A stretch of 64,000 nucleotides of DNA from FEN-1139 sp038207155 (GTDB taxonomy: Bacteria > Myxococcota_A > Polyangia > Polyangiales > Polyangiaceae). The stretch spans positions 62,001 through 126,000 of the forward strand of contig JBBRAB010000005.1 in assembly GCA_038207155.1 (NCBI GenBank). Reading direction: 5' to 3'. The notes beneath the pieces are model-generated. The model ran no database searches. It had not been told where the DNA came from and was given only the letters and a program-made list of their open reading frames with translations. Shown piece by piece: positions 46,201 to 54,240 of the stretch (within the stretch, counting starts at the first letter, position 1; each line of letters begins with the position of its first letter). Both the position numbers and the translations under genes were made by a program.

Positions 46201-49200
46201 TGGGTGGTTTGTACGTCGATCGGCTCAATGCACCCGCTCGGGCGGTAGAGGCATTTGTCGCCGCACAGGATTATGAACGCGCCGTTCAGGTCGCCGGCGA
46301 ACCCCGCAGCGACCGGGCATTGACGCGGCAAGTTTGCCGTATTTTACTCGATCTGAGCACCGTGGCTTGGCTCGCCGACGGCGGTGTTCGAGAGTCGGCC
46401 GCTGCTCGCGCCGTCGCCTGGGCCGTCGACGAGCTCGGTACCAGGCTTCGCGAGGCGGCTGCCTACGCTGACGTGCTGGACCTCCTTTTGACGTCGGCCA
46501 AGTTGCCATTCTCACGCAAGGAGCGGCGGGCGTTTGAGCGAGACGCGGCGTGCCTCTGCTCGGATCAGCTGGGCCAACCGGCGCAGGCCATTGAGCTCTT
46601 CGAGCAACTGTTCGCGGAAGATGCCACCGATGACATTGCGGTCGCTTCGGTGAGCAGACTCGCAGTGCTGCTTGAGGAAGCGGGTCGCTTTGACGCCGTG
46701 ATCACGCTCTGGGAGGGCCAGGCTACCGTGCGGGCTGCGGCTGACGATTCGTCGGCTGCGGCAGCGCTGTGGGCGCGTGCCGGTGAGCTCGCCGAGACTT
46801 GGCTGAGTGACATCGATCGTTCTCTGAAGGACTGGCGGAAAGCCGCCCGGCTTGGTCTCGAGTCGGGTTGGGAGGCCATGGCCCGCCTGCACACTTCACG
46901 CGGCGAACACGCCGCATCGGCCGAGGTTCTGAGCGCGCTCTGTGAGGTCTCCGGACGAGAGCAGCTCGGAGAGCGCGCTCTTGCATTGGCAGCCGCGCAC
47001 GTGGCTGCTGGGCAGCCGGCAAAGGCACGTGAACGGCTGGAGTGGGCCTCGGAGCGCGCAATGCGCGTGGGCGCGCTGCGTACTCGGTTGGCCGAGCTCT
47101 ATCGCGAAGCCGAGCTCTGGGTCCCCCTTGCCGATCTGCTAACGCTCGAGGCGGCGCGGGTGGCCGAACCCGCGGCACGACTGGCGTTCCTTGAGCAGGC
47201 GGCTGAGGTGCAGCTCGTTCGGGTCGGACGTCCTGATGCGGCTGTCCCGCTACTCGAGCAGGCGGTGGCACTTGAGCCTGAGGAGCGTGTCCGTCGGCTT
47301 CGACTGGCTGACGCGCTGTGTCTGGCGCAGCGGCATGGCGAAGCGATTCAGGTGCTAAAGCAGCAGATCGAACGCTACGGCACGCGGCGTCCGAAGGAGC
47401 GCGCCATGGTGCATTTCGCCATCGCGGTCGCTCATCTGGCGCTCGGAACCAAGACCGAAGCGCTGGAGGAACTGCTCCTCGCGAGCCGAATCGATCCGGC
47501 CCACCCAGGGATCCTTCAGCTTCAGGCACGCCTGTCGCTCGAAGCGGGAGAGCTGGAACGCGCCGAAAAGACCTTCCGTTCTCTGTTGCTGGTGCTGGGC
47601 CGCGAGGTCGCTGGTGAGCACGGACCCACCCGCACGGAAGCTCTGCTCGATCTCTCGGAGGTTGCCGCCCGGCGAGGGGACTCGCTGCGCGCCGCCGAGT
47701 CAATTGAGTCGGCCTTCGAGGTGGCGCTCGAGAATGAATTCGAAGCGGCTGCGCTTGAGCGTGGGCTGCGCCACCGCGGACACACCGAGCTCCTGGTAAG
47801 GGCGCTTGAGGACCGACTTGAGCGTGTGCAGGATCCGAGCGTTGCTGCCCGCGTGCTGGCCGATCTGACTTTATTACAAGCGCAGGTCAGTGGCGGGATC
47901 CCGGCTGGAGCTGAGCGCCTCCGCGAGCGCGCGCAGGTCATTCAGACTGCCCTTGAAAAGACCGCTCTCGGCGATGATCTGGCCTGGAATGCCCTGGGTC
48001 AGGTCTTTGACGCACTCGGCGACGATGCGTCTGAGTCGCGGATCCTCGAGCGCCGAGTCCGCTCCTGGCTCGATGGGTCAACTCCGATCGATAACCCGGA
48101 GCCGCTGTATCGGCTGGCTGCAGGGCGTCTGCTCGATGCGGAAACCCGGACCGAAGGCTTTGCACTGCTGGAGCGCGCGCTGGCGCTTCGGGTTGATTTC
48201 GAACGTCTACTGTCCACTTTGCTGCCCTGTATCGAGCTTGAGCAGGGCGCAGCAGAGGCACTCGATTTGCTTGAGACGGCGGCTCGACTGAGTTCGCGTA
48301 ATGACTGGCTCCTTCAGGTGTTGGAGCTGCGATTGCGTCATTCCGGAGGCTCCTCGCAACTGTTCGAAGAAGCCCTGGGAATCGCCAAGGAGCTGCCGTC
48401 CACCGAGCCTCTTGAGCGGCTACTTCAGCTTGGCTTGGAGGGCCCGCTGGTGGAGCATCTTGGGGTCGAGGAGCGAGCTCGAGTGGAACTCGAGCTCGCG
48501 GTGCTGCTCGAGCAGCGCGGTGACGCGGCAGGTGCGATCGAGCGACGGGAGCGGGCAGCCGCAGGCTTGCCCGCCGAGGAGGCTAGGGCCTTGCTACTCT
48601 CGGTCGCCGCACAGTTAGCCGATGTTTTGGGTGACGGCGAGCGAGCGCGGCGGATCCTGACCCAGCTGCATCGGAGCAACCCGGCGGATCCCGAGGTCTA
48701 CCCATCACTTCTGGCCCGACTTCGCGAGCTTGGCCTCGCGGTCGAGCTCGATGAAGTGCTGGCTCGCACGATCGACGCCCTTGAGGCGGGGCCGGAGCGG
48801 AGTCAAATGTCAGCCGAGCGAGCTCGCTTGCTCGTGGCATCAGGTGACACCGGTTCTGCTGCGGATTTGCTGGCGGACCTGCTGCGTGATGAACCAGAAA
48901 ATGCTGCTGCTGTCTTGCTGCTCGCGGAGATCTACGAACGGAGTGGGCGACGCGCGGAACTGGCGGTACTGCTAACCCGCCAGCTCGACGCGGCCAGGGA
49001 TCGGGCTGACGCCGACGCAATCGGTCAACTCGGGCTGCGCATCGCGCAGCTTGAGGAACAGACAGGCAATCCAGCTGCTGCTCTCAAGGCCGCTGAAGCT
49101 GTGCTGGCCTGGCAACCTGAGCAGCCCGAGGCCCTCGACGTGGTTGCGCGACTGGCTGATTCCCTCGGTCAGCCTGACCGAGCCGCTGAGGCGCTTGAGA

Positions 49201-50717
49201 GTCTGCTGCGGACATCAACCCAGCCGTCGCCGGACCTTCTCGAACGTCTTGTCAGCCTACGTGAGACCCTCGGCGACAGCGCAGGTGTTGAATCCGCGCT
49301 GCGACAGGCGCTGGCGGTAGCCCCGGACTCCGCGACCCTCCGAGAGCGGCTCTGCACGTTGCTAGAAGCGCGCGGCGACTTTGCCGCCAGCGGCGTCGTG
49401 TTGCACGAAGCGATCGCGAGGGAACCTGACGTTTCCTTGGTTCATCGGGCAATTTCGACCTTTCGTCACGCCGAACAGCTTGCGCTTGCCGTCTCGGTGA
49501 TCGACGAGGTAGCGCTGCGTGGAGTGACGAGCGTGACCTTGCGGCGCGAACGCGGGAGGATACTGAGCGAGCTAGGTCGCTTCCCCGAGGCGCTGGCTGA
49601 ACTTGAGGCCGCCGATGCCCACACCGTGGAAGGAGCGAGTCTGCTGCTCGAAGTGGTGCGCGCCGCTGCGCGCGGGGCTGATGAGGCCCTCGCGCGGGAG
49701 CTCGGATTGCGGGAGGTCGGACTGCTCGAGCAGCTGGGCGATATCGAGGAAGCCCTCGCGCTTCTCAATGGTCTCGATATCAACTACCCGGGAGATCTCG
49801 AGATCCTCAAGCACCTCGTACGCCTCTGCGAGCTGTCGGGCGATCAGGAAGGGGCCCTGTCGGCGCTGAGCGTGCTGACGGAGTCCGCCTTTGGTCCTGA
49901 ACTAGTTGCTTATGCTCTCGAGCAAACGCGTCTCGCGGAGCTACTTGGTGCGCCCAAGCGGGCTCAGGTGGCGGTCGAACGCGCCATTTTGGTGGCACCC
50001 GACTCACTCGCGTTGCGGGAGAGACTGGCGCGTATCTATCGCAGTGGCGGCGACAACCTGGCGCTCGGTCGACTCCTGCTTGGAGATGCCGACCGTCAGA
50101 CTGACCTGCCGATTCAGAAGGATCTATTGCTGGAGGCCGCGCAACTTCTGATGGTGGAGGGCGGTGACCCGGTTGCGGCCGAAGCCGCGCTCGAACGCGC
50201 CCGAGCGATTTCGCCCGATGATCCGGAGGTGGGGTTGCTTGTGGCCCGTGCCAGACTGGCCGCCGGGCGAAACGACGAAGCGATGCAGGTACTCCAGGAG
50301 TTGGTCGCCGGTCAGCGCGGTCGGCGCACTCGCACTCTAGCCAAGATCCTGGAGGAAATGAGCCGAGTTCAGCTGGACGAGGGTTTCCTCTCCGACGCGA
50401 TGGACTCACTATCCAAGGCGTTCGACTGTGATCCCAAGAACGGGCGCCTCGGGATGGTCCTCGGCCGCCTGGCACTCGAGATCGACGAGCGTGAGCAGGC
50501 TCATCGTGCGTTTGGTCGCGTGGTCATGATGAAGCCAAGTGACGCCGATCCCAACGAGGGGATCTCGGTCCCGGAGCGGGCAGATGCCAACTACTTCCTC
50601 GCTGTGATCGCCAAGCAGCAGGGAGACGTACGCAAGGCTAAGGTACTGCTCCTCAAAGCGCTGAGCGACAACGCTGCGCACGAGGCTGCGCGGGCGCTCA
50701 GCGACGAGCTAGCCTAA
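40266..50717 (+). CDS. Giant tetratricopeptide-repeat protein (3,483 residues)
   Basis: One uninterrupted frame of 10.4 kb without frameshift. Almost the whole length is helix-turn-helix TPR-like repeats, with the A-L-x-x-x-P and (L/A)-E-R/A-A patterns every ~34-40 residues, e.g. LESLLRTSTQPSPDLLERLV, LRQALAVAPDSATLRERL and the last unit AMDSLSKAFDCDPKNG. No signal peptide, membrane segment or enzymatic domain is evident. The N-terminus is basic and Pro/Ser-rich. Such proteins are scaffolds. Myxobacterial gliding protein AgmK/GltI is a TPR protein of similar size, but no other glt gene is present here, so I do not assign that name. ATG 40266 has GGGGTG before it; GTG 40239 is an in-frame alternative. 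Confidence 0.9.
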   Translation: MPSLPPKMPSRRPSPSLRIEELQEQLDTRLENPDLVLESLVASLARGGSDADQWERLHQAAERDGRQAELAFAYEQVTSDRRVRLLPADAQAQLLEHAALFLADRFGNVDGAITLAERALAAAPQRTGLLARLEQWLTAKGASARLARLLWLSGKSAPDDVRAICIARAVELCASDDREPSVALEVLESILAVEAHHPVALVLAAERQLAAGRPRDAARRWEARLSLEGLEPAQARALHERLLGLYQRELPDPLKAVAQAEALLTQDGGHAAALAAAESLANVPSVAARALGAMSDAYELAGDKPRAAALLTQELKVARGPRRVEVQRRLGRLRQDVLSDPAGAFELLGAVVTTEPGDDDTRRRYASLALSLDRAAEAARLLSRALQVAKDPGVRARASVELGCVFVRMGEVRRARSLFEDALRSKLDPQSNLTAASALVELYSESGESAGLANALEIVVRLESRTEERQTAARRLARLAETELGEPARAVPAWRALIDSPQGDESLQRLQQFFEQKGEISELAAVLAQRAARAADPIERRQLDLRATELWTRSITDRSERILLWRALIDRQGPLVEALDALLPLLEQDNRTFELAQVLEQRIQLATGSDASRFWARLGSLRARELDDRTGALGCYRKALLLDTSCRAARQEVEAMLTDPALGPDASELLEPLLRQEAPSLSLVSLLAARAELVTDLPSQLTALTEAVRIAESLLERPDIAFPLTVRGIVLVRYEASEQLGLWIERLRRVASAVEAQEKIQLLSPILESEPLAQRELLELAILLADSLADTGEHPRAITLLRRALELEPSAPELLGRLDELLATDATPEDRLALYGQALERESRPERQKELRVRIAQLTQRDLKDLAAAELAWRQVLEFDAAHHGAHQALCQLFTELQNEPALRAELDRALGVLSGERRLRALDRLVDVEVRLGDLRSALAHALAAHEAQPGQLERLAQVESLARGAGELAVVERVLGEKLRLSEEADKRAEVLEAIGAVRQELGEGLAASEAYAESARLHEQAGNHQGAAHLLQRAFAANPQDRSIASNLAELLGKLGNLADLGRTLASLRELGSDEREITRRVLEQESRATAGMAPLEFSELIESVLSTTTDPGRQRQLRLARARVLAKDESTQLLAAVAFRELLEGDVLPDSELLASFGSLLDSAPELPEWRSERRGWFEQRVRSSAEPETVLLEWARFERESYEDLVASEELVNRVLAREPERADAWTELLLLHRTRNDYVAAEVAIAALIPLIAPELRAPLIIERAQLLAGPLESPVRSLEVLEPLLIAEPGSSELLTIVRMALESPQSRPSAVALLERAASGVDDPSARADALRALLAVTGESLNFADERARWTLALADTFPDDPDAILGLTLRAATANPAALALWERAERAARSLGTPAAVLAGYEAAVVATKEPELAEELGHRWSDFHEEWADDPDSVIPLLERVLAACPAAEWAFDRLKLSFSGSGRWPELFDLYDRRLEGASAGAATVELLREAAMAAKDFASDPDRAIHYFRLLDGAEPNDTRVEAALERLYERQAQLRPLIDLLTRQAARASGAALYGLQLRVGGLWLDVEDPLPAFELVTLMSEAHGSDLAVISVLERLVALPAARESIVPTRTSGKGSDKRKRVRPLSVRDACALQLRRYYESTSQTADVVRMLEIEVELAIDDVERIERLRRIVEVRLRELDDAAGAFENVLTLIRLEPGAQELRTQLSELAQRVGGRSRQARVLEEVALTQLGTELAVQLTLEAGDVHRLHLDAADRAVTLYSTVLDSEFGTDHAKLAAARELDKLLETAGRHSTRADVLERLALLEPDPFIQLDIFAEAARVALEELSDAPRAVSNWRARLGLEPSDKTALDGLIIALERAGELRELVSALEDRASKSSDLSAARADRGRVAQIFATQLAEPAASIATWCRTRELHGRDDESFDALVQLYVGGGHWDELAAMLATEADASEPERAQQLRQQLGGLYVDRLNAPARAVEAFVAAQDYERAVQVAGEPRSDRALTRQVCRILLDLSTVAWLADGGVRESAAARAVAWAVDELGTRLREAAAYADVLDLLLTSAKLPFSRKERRAFERDAACLCSDQLGQPAQAIELFEQLFAEDATDDIAVASVSRLAVLLEEAGRFDAVITLWEGQATVRAAADDSSAAAALWARAGELAETWLSDIDRSLKDWRKAARLGLESGWEAMARLHTSRGEHAASAEVLSALCEVSGREQLGERALALAAAHVAAGQPAKARERLEWASERAMRVGALRTRLAELYREAELWVPLADLLTLEAARVAEPAARLAFLEQAAEVQLVRVGRPDAAVPLLEQAVALEPEERVRRLRLADALCLAQRHGEAIQVLKQQIERYGTRRPKERAMVHFAIAVAHLALGTKTEALEELLLASRIDPAHPGILQLQARLSLEAGELERAEKTFRSLLLVLGREVAGEHGPTRTEALLDLSEVAARRGDSLRAAESIESAFEVALENEFEAAALERGLRHRGHTELLVRALEDRLERVQDPSVAARVLADLTLLQAQVSGGIPAGAERLRERAQVIQTALEKTALGDDLAWNALGQVFDALGDDASESRILERRVRSWLDGSTPIDNPEPLYRLAAGRLLDAETRTEGFALLERALALRVDFERLLSTLLPCIELEQGAAEALDLLETAARLSSRNDWLLQVLELRLRHSGGSSQLFEEALGIAKELPSTEPLERLLQLGLEGPLVEHLGVEERARVELELAVLLEQRGDAAGAIERRERAAAGLPAEEARALLLSVAAQLADVLGDGERARRILTQLHRSNPADPEVYPSLLARLRELGLAVELDEVLARTIDALEAGPERSQMSAERARLLVASGDTGSAADLLADLLRDEPENAAAVLLLAEIYERSGRRAELAVLLTRQLDAARDRADADAIGQLGLRIAQLEEQTGNPAAALKAAEAVLAWQPEQPEALDVVARLADSLGQPDRAAEALESLLRTSTQPSPDLLERLVSLRETLGDSAGVESALRQALAVAPDSATLRERLCTLLEARGDFAASGVVLHEAIAREPDVSLVHRAISTFRHAEQLALAVSVIDEVALRGVTSVTLRRERGRILSELGRFPEALAELEAADAHTVEGASLLLEVVRAAARGADEALARELGLREVGLLEQLGDIEEALALLNGLDINYPGDLEILKHLVRLCELSGDQEGALSALSVLTESAFGPELVAYALEQTRLAELLGAPKRAQVAVERAILVAPDSLALRERLARIYRSGGDNLALGRLLLGDADRQTDLPIQKDLLLEAAQLLMVEGGDPVAAEAALERARAISPDDPEVGLLVARARLAAGRNDEAMQVLQELVAGQRGRRTRTLAKILEEMSRVQLDEGFLSDAMDSLSKAFDCDPKNGRLGMVLGRLALEIDEREQAHRAFGRVVMMKPSDADPNEGISVPERADANYFLAVIAKQQGDVRKAKVLLLKALSDNAAHEAARALSDELA

Positions 50718-50725
50718 GAAAGCGG

Positions 50726-50753
50726 CTGGGGGGCGCCTTCACGCGCCCCCCAG
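50726..50753. terminator. Hairpin between the giant TPR gene and the LysM-esterase gene
   Basis: CTGGGGGGCGC (50726-50736) pairs perfectly with GCGCCCCCCAG (50743-50753), loop CTTCAC, directly after the TPR gene stop. The next gene is convergent, so it may stop transcription from both sides, though no T-run follows. Confidence 0.6.
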
Positions 50754-50813
50754 GACCGCGATTCTGTGTGAACCGGAGCTTGTCCGGACCAGGCAGGCGC
50801 GTGAGCCCTCAGC

Positions 50814-52277
50814 CTAGCGCTTAGTCACTTTGGAGCTCGGCCCGCCACCGCGATCGAGCCAGCGCAGCGCGGATTCATACAGGCCCGGCATGCGCTCCAG
50901 TGCCACTTCATGGGCGAGATCCCCCGGGGTCTGAAGGCGCAATGGCACCCGAGCACCCTCGAGCCAACCCGCGACCTTGCGAGTGTCCTCGACAACCTGA
51001 TCGCGGGCACCGGTGATCAGCACGACCCGGCGAACGCGATTCTGAGCGTCCTTGAGCGCTTCAAGCCCAGAGCCGCCCCAGTAGCTCGTATCCGCGCCGA
51101 GAATCAACCAGCGATTGAAGGTGTGTGGCTCGCGCACGCCAACGTTCATGGCGACGAAAGCGCCTTCGCTGAAGCCGATTAGCGTGTTGCCAAAGAGCTG
51201 GACGCGGCGCCCAAATTTTTCCCGCAGTGCGTGAATCGAGCCCATCACCGCGTGCTGCCCCGATGGCCAGCTGTTATTCCAGGCGCGGCCGCTGTTATGC
51301 GCGACCGGACCACTCGGACAAATCAACCAGCCAAAGCGACGCGCCACCGGAGCCCAGTGCCGGCAGTCAGCCTCGGGATCGTTGCCGCGCCCGTGCAGGT
51401 AGACCAGGATCGGTCGCATCGACTTACGTCCCGCACCGAGGGGCTCGTAGTAGTAGACGGGCCCCGCACCGGGAACCGACAGCTGACCCGAGATCGATGC
51501 CTCCGCACTCTTGGGCGCGGCAGGAGTGGCGGGCGTCGCGGGTTCAGGCTCAGTCGCATCGGCGAGCATCGGATCGTCGTCGCCATTGGGAATGATGAGA
51601 GTCATTCCTGGCTTGAGCTGATCGGTGCGTCGTAGGCCGTTGAGTCTGCGCAGGGCATCCACGCCCACGTGATAGCGTTTGGCGATCTTGCCAAGCGTGT
51701 GACCCGAGGCCACCTCGTGACGCTGGTGCCCCGCGTCTGAGCGAGGGACCACGGAGCGAGTGCGCGGGGCAGGGGGAGTCGGCGCGGCCGATGTCTTGGG
51801 CTCCCGGTCCGGATTGTCGCGTCGTGCGGCCGGATCGTTGACAGGTTCACGCTCCGCCGGGGCGACCGTGTCGGGCGCGCTGGAGTCCGTCGCTGTCTCC
51901 GTTGGGCTCGCCGCGGGCTGGAGCTCGGGGGCGGGCTGGAGCTCGGTGGCGGTGGGCTGGGGCTCGGTGGCGGCAGGCTGGGGCTCGGCGGCCGGAGGCG
52001 CTTGCTTCGCTCGCGCTGCCTTTTCTGCGGAAAGCCGCTGATTGCGAGCGACCTCGCCCGGCTCCGGGATCAGCAGTCGGGCACCGGGCTTGAGCCCGGC
52101 ACCGACCGGCAGGCGGTTCATATCGCGTAATTCAGCCACGGAAATTCCGTACTTTTTCGCGATACCACCGAGGGTTTGGCCACTCGCCACGGTGTGAATC
52201 CGTTGCGCAGCCGAGCCAGTGACGGTTGTCACGGCAATCAGCAGGGCTAGGGAGAGGGTACGGGTCGCGCGCCGCAT
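50814..52277 (-). CDS. Two-LysM secreted alpha/beta-hydrolase
   Basis: A 487-residue protein. Signal peptide (MRRATRTLSLALLIAVTTVTGSAAQ). First LysM (HTVASGQTLGGIAKKYGISVAEL, ~30-75), a Pro/Glu/Gln/Thr-rich linker partly made of ~20-base repeats, and a second LysM (VASGHTLGKIAKRYHVGVDAL, ~190-235). The C-terminal hydrolase has ILVYLHGRGNDPE (oxyanion HGRG), the nucleophile elbow GFSEGAF and a late acidic/His pair near GARDQ and LAHE. This resembles esterase/PHB-depolymerase-type enzymes tethered to peptidoglycan. The substrate may be an acyl or acetyl group of the wall, but that is inference. It is alone on the minus strand and converges with the TPR gene. Confidence 0.87.
   Translation of the reverse strand: MRRATRTLSLALLIAVTTVTGSAAQRIHTVASGQTLGGIAKKYGISVAELRDMNRLPVGAGLKPGARLLIPEPGEVARNQRLSAEKAARAKQAPPAAEPQPAATEPQPTATELQPAPELQPAASPTETATDSSAPDTVAPAEREPVNDPAARRDNPDREPKTSAAPTPPAPRTRSVVPRSDAGHQRHEVASGHTLGKIAKRYHVGVDALRRLNGLRRTDQLKPGMTLIIPNGDDDPMLADATEPEPATPATPAAPKSAEASISGQLSVPGAGPVYYYEPLGAGRKSMRPILVYLHGRGNDPEADCRHWAPVARRFGWLICPSGPVAHNSGRAWNNSWPSGQHAVMGSIHALREKFGRRVQLFGNTLIGFSEGAFVAMNVGVREPHTFNRWLILGADTSYWGGSGLEALKDAQNRVRRVVLITGARDQVVEDTRKVAGWLEGARVPLRLQTPGDLAHEVALERMPGLYESALRWLDRGGGPSSKVTKR
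51915..51995. repeat. Degenerate short tandem repeats in the LysM-hydrolase linker
   Basis: Four degenerate copies of a GGCTGG(A/G)GCTCGG unit (starts ~51915, 51933, 51954, 51975) encode the (E)-(L/P)-Q-P-A-x-x-type linker between the LysM domains. Periods 18-21 keep the frame. Confidence 0.75.
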
Positions 52278-52369
52278 GTGTGGGTTGGGCTAGCACGTTT
52301 GAGCGGGACTGGGCAATTTGGTGCCTAGACCCGCGAGTCGGACGCCGACCGCAGCCCCGCAGTGACCCG

Positions 52370-53131
52370 TCAGTGTCCGTGCTCTGGCAGCCAGAAACGC
52401 AAGACGACCAGGGTGCCCATGCCCACGAAAAACGAGCTGACGAGCAGCAACATGGTGGCGGGCGGGCGGGTCCGATTGAGGACCGGCAACAGGTCGGTGC
52501 CGCCGAGGTAGATGAAATTGCCCGCGGCAAACGCCACAAGGAAGGAGAGATCCAGGTGCACGTGATGCGACAGCATCAGAGCGATCAGTCCGCCGATCAG
52601 AAAGGGCAGGGCCGACAGCAGATTGAGGGTGAGCGCGCGCCTCGGCGCCAAACCTCCATGCACGAGCGCGCCGTAGTCCCCAAGCTCGTGCGGGATCTCG
52701 TGCGCGGCCGCGGCGAGCCAGGTGACGAGCCCGACCTGCGTACTGACCGTGAAGGCAGCGCCCACTGCCAGCCCAGCGACGAGCTTATGCAGGGAATCAC
52801 CGATCAGGACGAGATACGTCAAGGGGTGATGATGATGCTCTGAGCAATCCCCTTTTCCACGATGCCAATGCAAAATCTGCTCGACACCAAAAAACGTCGC
52901 CAGGCCGGCGGCGGTCCAGGTCGTGGCCAATTCTGGCTCACCCATGCGCTCGATCGCGGACGGCAGCATGTGCAGAAATGCGCTCCCAAGCAGCGAACCC
53001 GCACTGAGCGCCACGAGTGGAAGCAGCAGGGACTGCATCCGACGCTCAGAGAAAAACAGAGTGACAGCGCCGCTCAATGCGATGAGCAGGGTCACCGCAC
53101 TAGTCAGAAGGATCCATGCCAGAGCGCTCAC
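52370..53131 (-). CDS. ZIP family metal transporter
   Basis: A 253-residue membrane protein with about eight helices. Metal-site motifs of the ZIP family are visible: GDSLHKLVAGLAVG (helix IV, H-x3-G) and AAAHEIPHELGDYGALVH (helix V, H-x3-H-E). A His-rich stretch (DCSEHHHHPL) lies in the large cytoplasmic loop. ZIP proteins move zinc or iron into the cytosol. GTG 53131 starts a hydrophobic first helix (SALAWILLTSAVTLLIAL). It is transcribed away from pssA. Confidence 0.92.
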   Translation of the reverse strand: MSALAWILLTSAVTLLIALSGAVTLFFSERRMQSLLLPLVALSAGSLLGSAFLHMLPSAIERMGEPELATTWTAAGLATFFGVEQILHWHRGKGDCSEHHHHPLTYLVLIGDSLHKLVAGLAVGAAFTVSTQVGLVTWLAAAAHEIPHELGDYGALVHGGLAPRRALTLNLLSALPFLIGGLIALMLSHHVHLDLSFLVAFAAGNFIYLGGTDLLPVLNRTRPPATMLLLVSSFFVGMGTLVVLRFWLPEHGH

Positions 53132-53283
53132 GGGCGCCGAGCGTAGTATGGACCGGCTAGAACGGTAGTGTCATCCGACATGAAGCGCTCAATGCCTCGC
53201 GGCCACTCGGCCCGACCGCGCACCTGAGCGAGTCGAGCGTGAGCTGTAGCCAAGCGTCCTCACACGGGCTAGCGTCTGCGCCT

Positions 53284-53940
53284 GTGACTGAGCCGCCCCA
53301 AGCTTCCTCTGGAACCTCGCCGCGGCGCAAGCGGCACTTCTCGATGATTCGAGACTTTGCGCTCGCAGACTTCATCACCTTGGCCAACGGTGTCGCTGGC
53401 CTTGTGTCGATCTTCGCGGTCCTCAACTATCTCGTTAAGGGTGAGCGCGTACAGCTGCAGATTGCCATGGCCATGCTGCCTTTGGCTGGCCTGTTCGACT
53501 ACCTTGACGGTCGCGTGGCTCGCTGGCGCAGGCGACATAGCGACCTAGGCGCCCAGCTGGATTCCTTGGCTGATCTGGTGAGCTTCGGCGTGGCGCCAGC
53601 GGTGCTCGGGTACGGACTGGGGCTCCGTGGTGGACTCGATCTGGTGTTGCTCGTGTACTTCGTGTCCTGCGGGCTTAGTCGCCTCGCGCGCTATAACGCG
53701 ACGGCTACTTCACTGGCCGACGATTCCGGCAAGGTGAAGTATTTCGAAGGGACACCGATCCCGACAAGCATCCTACTTGTCGGCGGATGCGCCTGGCTTT
53801 TCTCGACGGGTCGCATCGGAGCCGCGCTGCCTTGGGGCTCGCTCGAGCTGCTTGGCTTTGATTGGCACCCGATCTCGCTGGTGTATTTCATCAGCGGCAG
53901 TGCGATGATCTCCAAGACCCTTCACGTACCGAAATTCTGA
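53284..53940 (+). CDS. pssA: CDP-diacylglycerol-serine O-phosphatidyltransferase
   Basis: About 218 residues, six hydrophobic segments. The CDP-alcohol phosphotransferase signature is complete: DYLDGRVARWRRRHSDLGAQ followed by LDSLADLVSF (D-G-x2-A-R-x8-G-x3-D-x3-D), and the RLARYN and YFEGTPIP segments identify the serine branch. It makes phosphatidylserine, precursor of phosphatidylethanolamine. The N-terminal RRKRHFSMIRDFALADFITL stretch matches the family, so GTG 53284 is plausible; GTG 53239 and ATG 53344 are alternatives. No decarboxylase (psd) gene is near. GDT1 follows 21 bases later. Confidence 0.92.
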   Translation: MTEPPQASSGTSPRRKRHFSMIRDFALADFITLANGVAGLVSIFAVLNYLVKGERVQLQIAMAMLPLAGLFDYLDGRVARWRRRHSDLGAQLDSLADLVSFGVAPAVLGYGLGLRGGLDLVLLVYFVSCGLSRLARYNATATSLADDSGKVKYFEGTPIPTSILLVGGCAWLFSTGRIGAALPWGSLELLGFDWHPISLVYFISGSAMISKTLHVPKF

Positions 53941-53961
53941 GCTGCCGGCCGCTAGGTGGAT

Positions 53962-54240
53962 ATGGACCTGAAAGCCTTCGCTACAACCTTCTTCGCGATA
54001 TTTATCGCGGAGATGGGCGACAAGACGCAGCTTGCCACGCTCAGTATGTCAGCTGGGAGCCGCGCCCGTTGGTCGGTGTTTGCTGGCGCTGCGCTCGGAT
54101 TGGTGTGCACCTCAGCGGTCGCTGTGGTGGCCGGCGAAGCCGTGAGCCGTTACGTCCCGGCGCACTGGCTACGCCGTGGTGCCGGGGCCGTGTTTCTGGT
54201 GCTCGGAACGCTCTACGTGTTTGGGATCGGCGAGGACTGA
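53962..54240 (+). CDS. Half-size TMEM165/GDT1 family membrane protein
   Basis: A 92-residue protein with three hydrophobic segments and a single E-x-G-D-K-T motif (IAEMGDKTQLATLSM). Full GDT1/TMEM165 (UPF0016) proteins carry two such motifs in one chain and act as Mn2+/Ca2+ cation exporters. This copy has one half, so it would have to form a dimer. It lies 21 bases after pssA and overlaps the 3' end of menE (on the opposite strand) by 28 bases. AGGTGG precedes ATG 53962. Confidence 0.87.
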   Translation: MDLKAFATTFFAIFIAEMGDKTQLATLSMSAGSRARWSVFAGAALGLVCTSAVAVVAGEAVSRYVPAHWLRRGAGAVFLVLGTLYVFGIGED

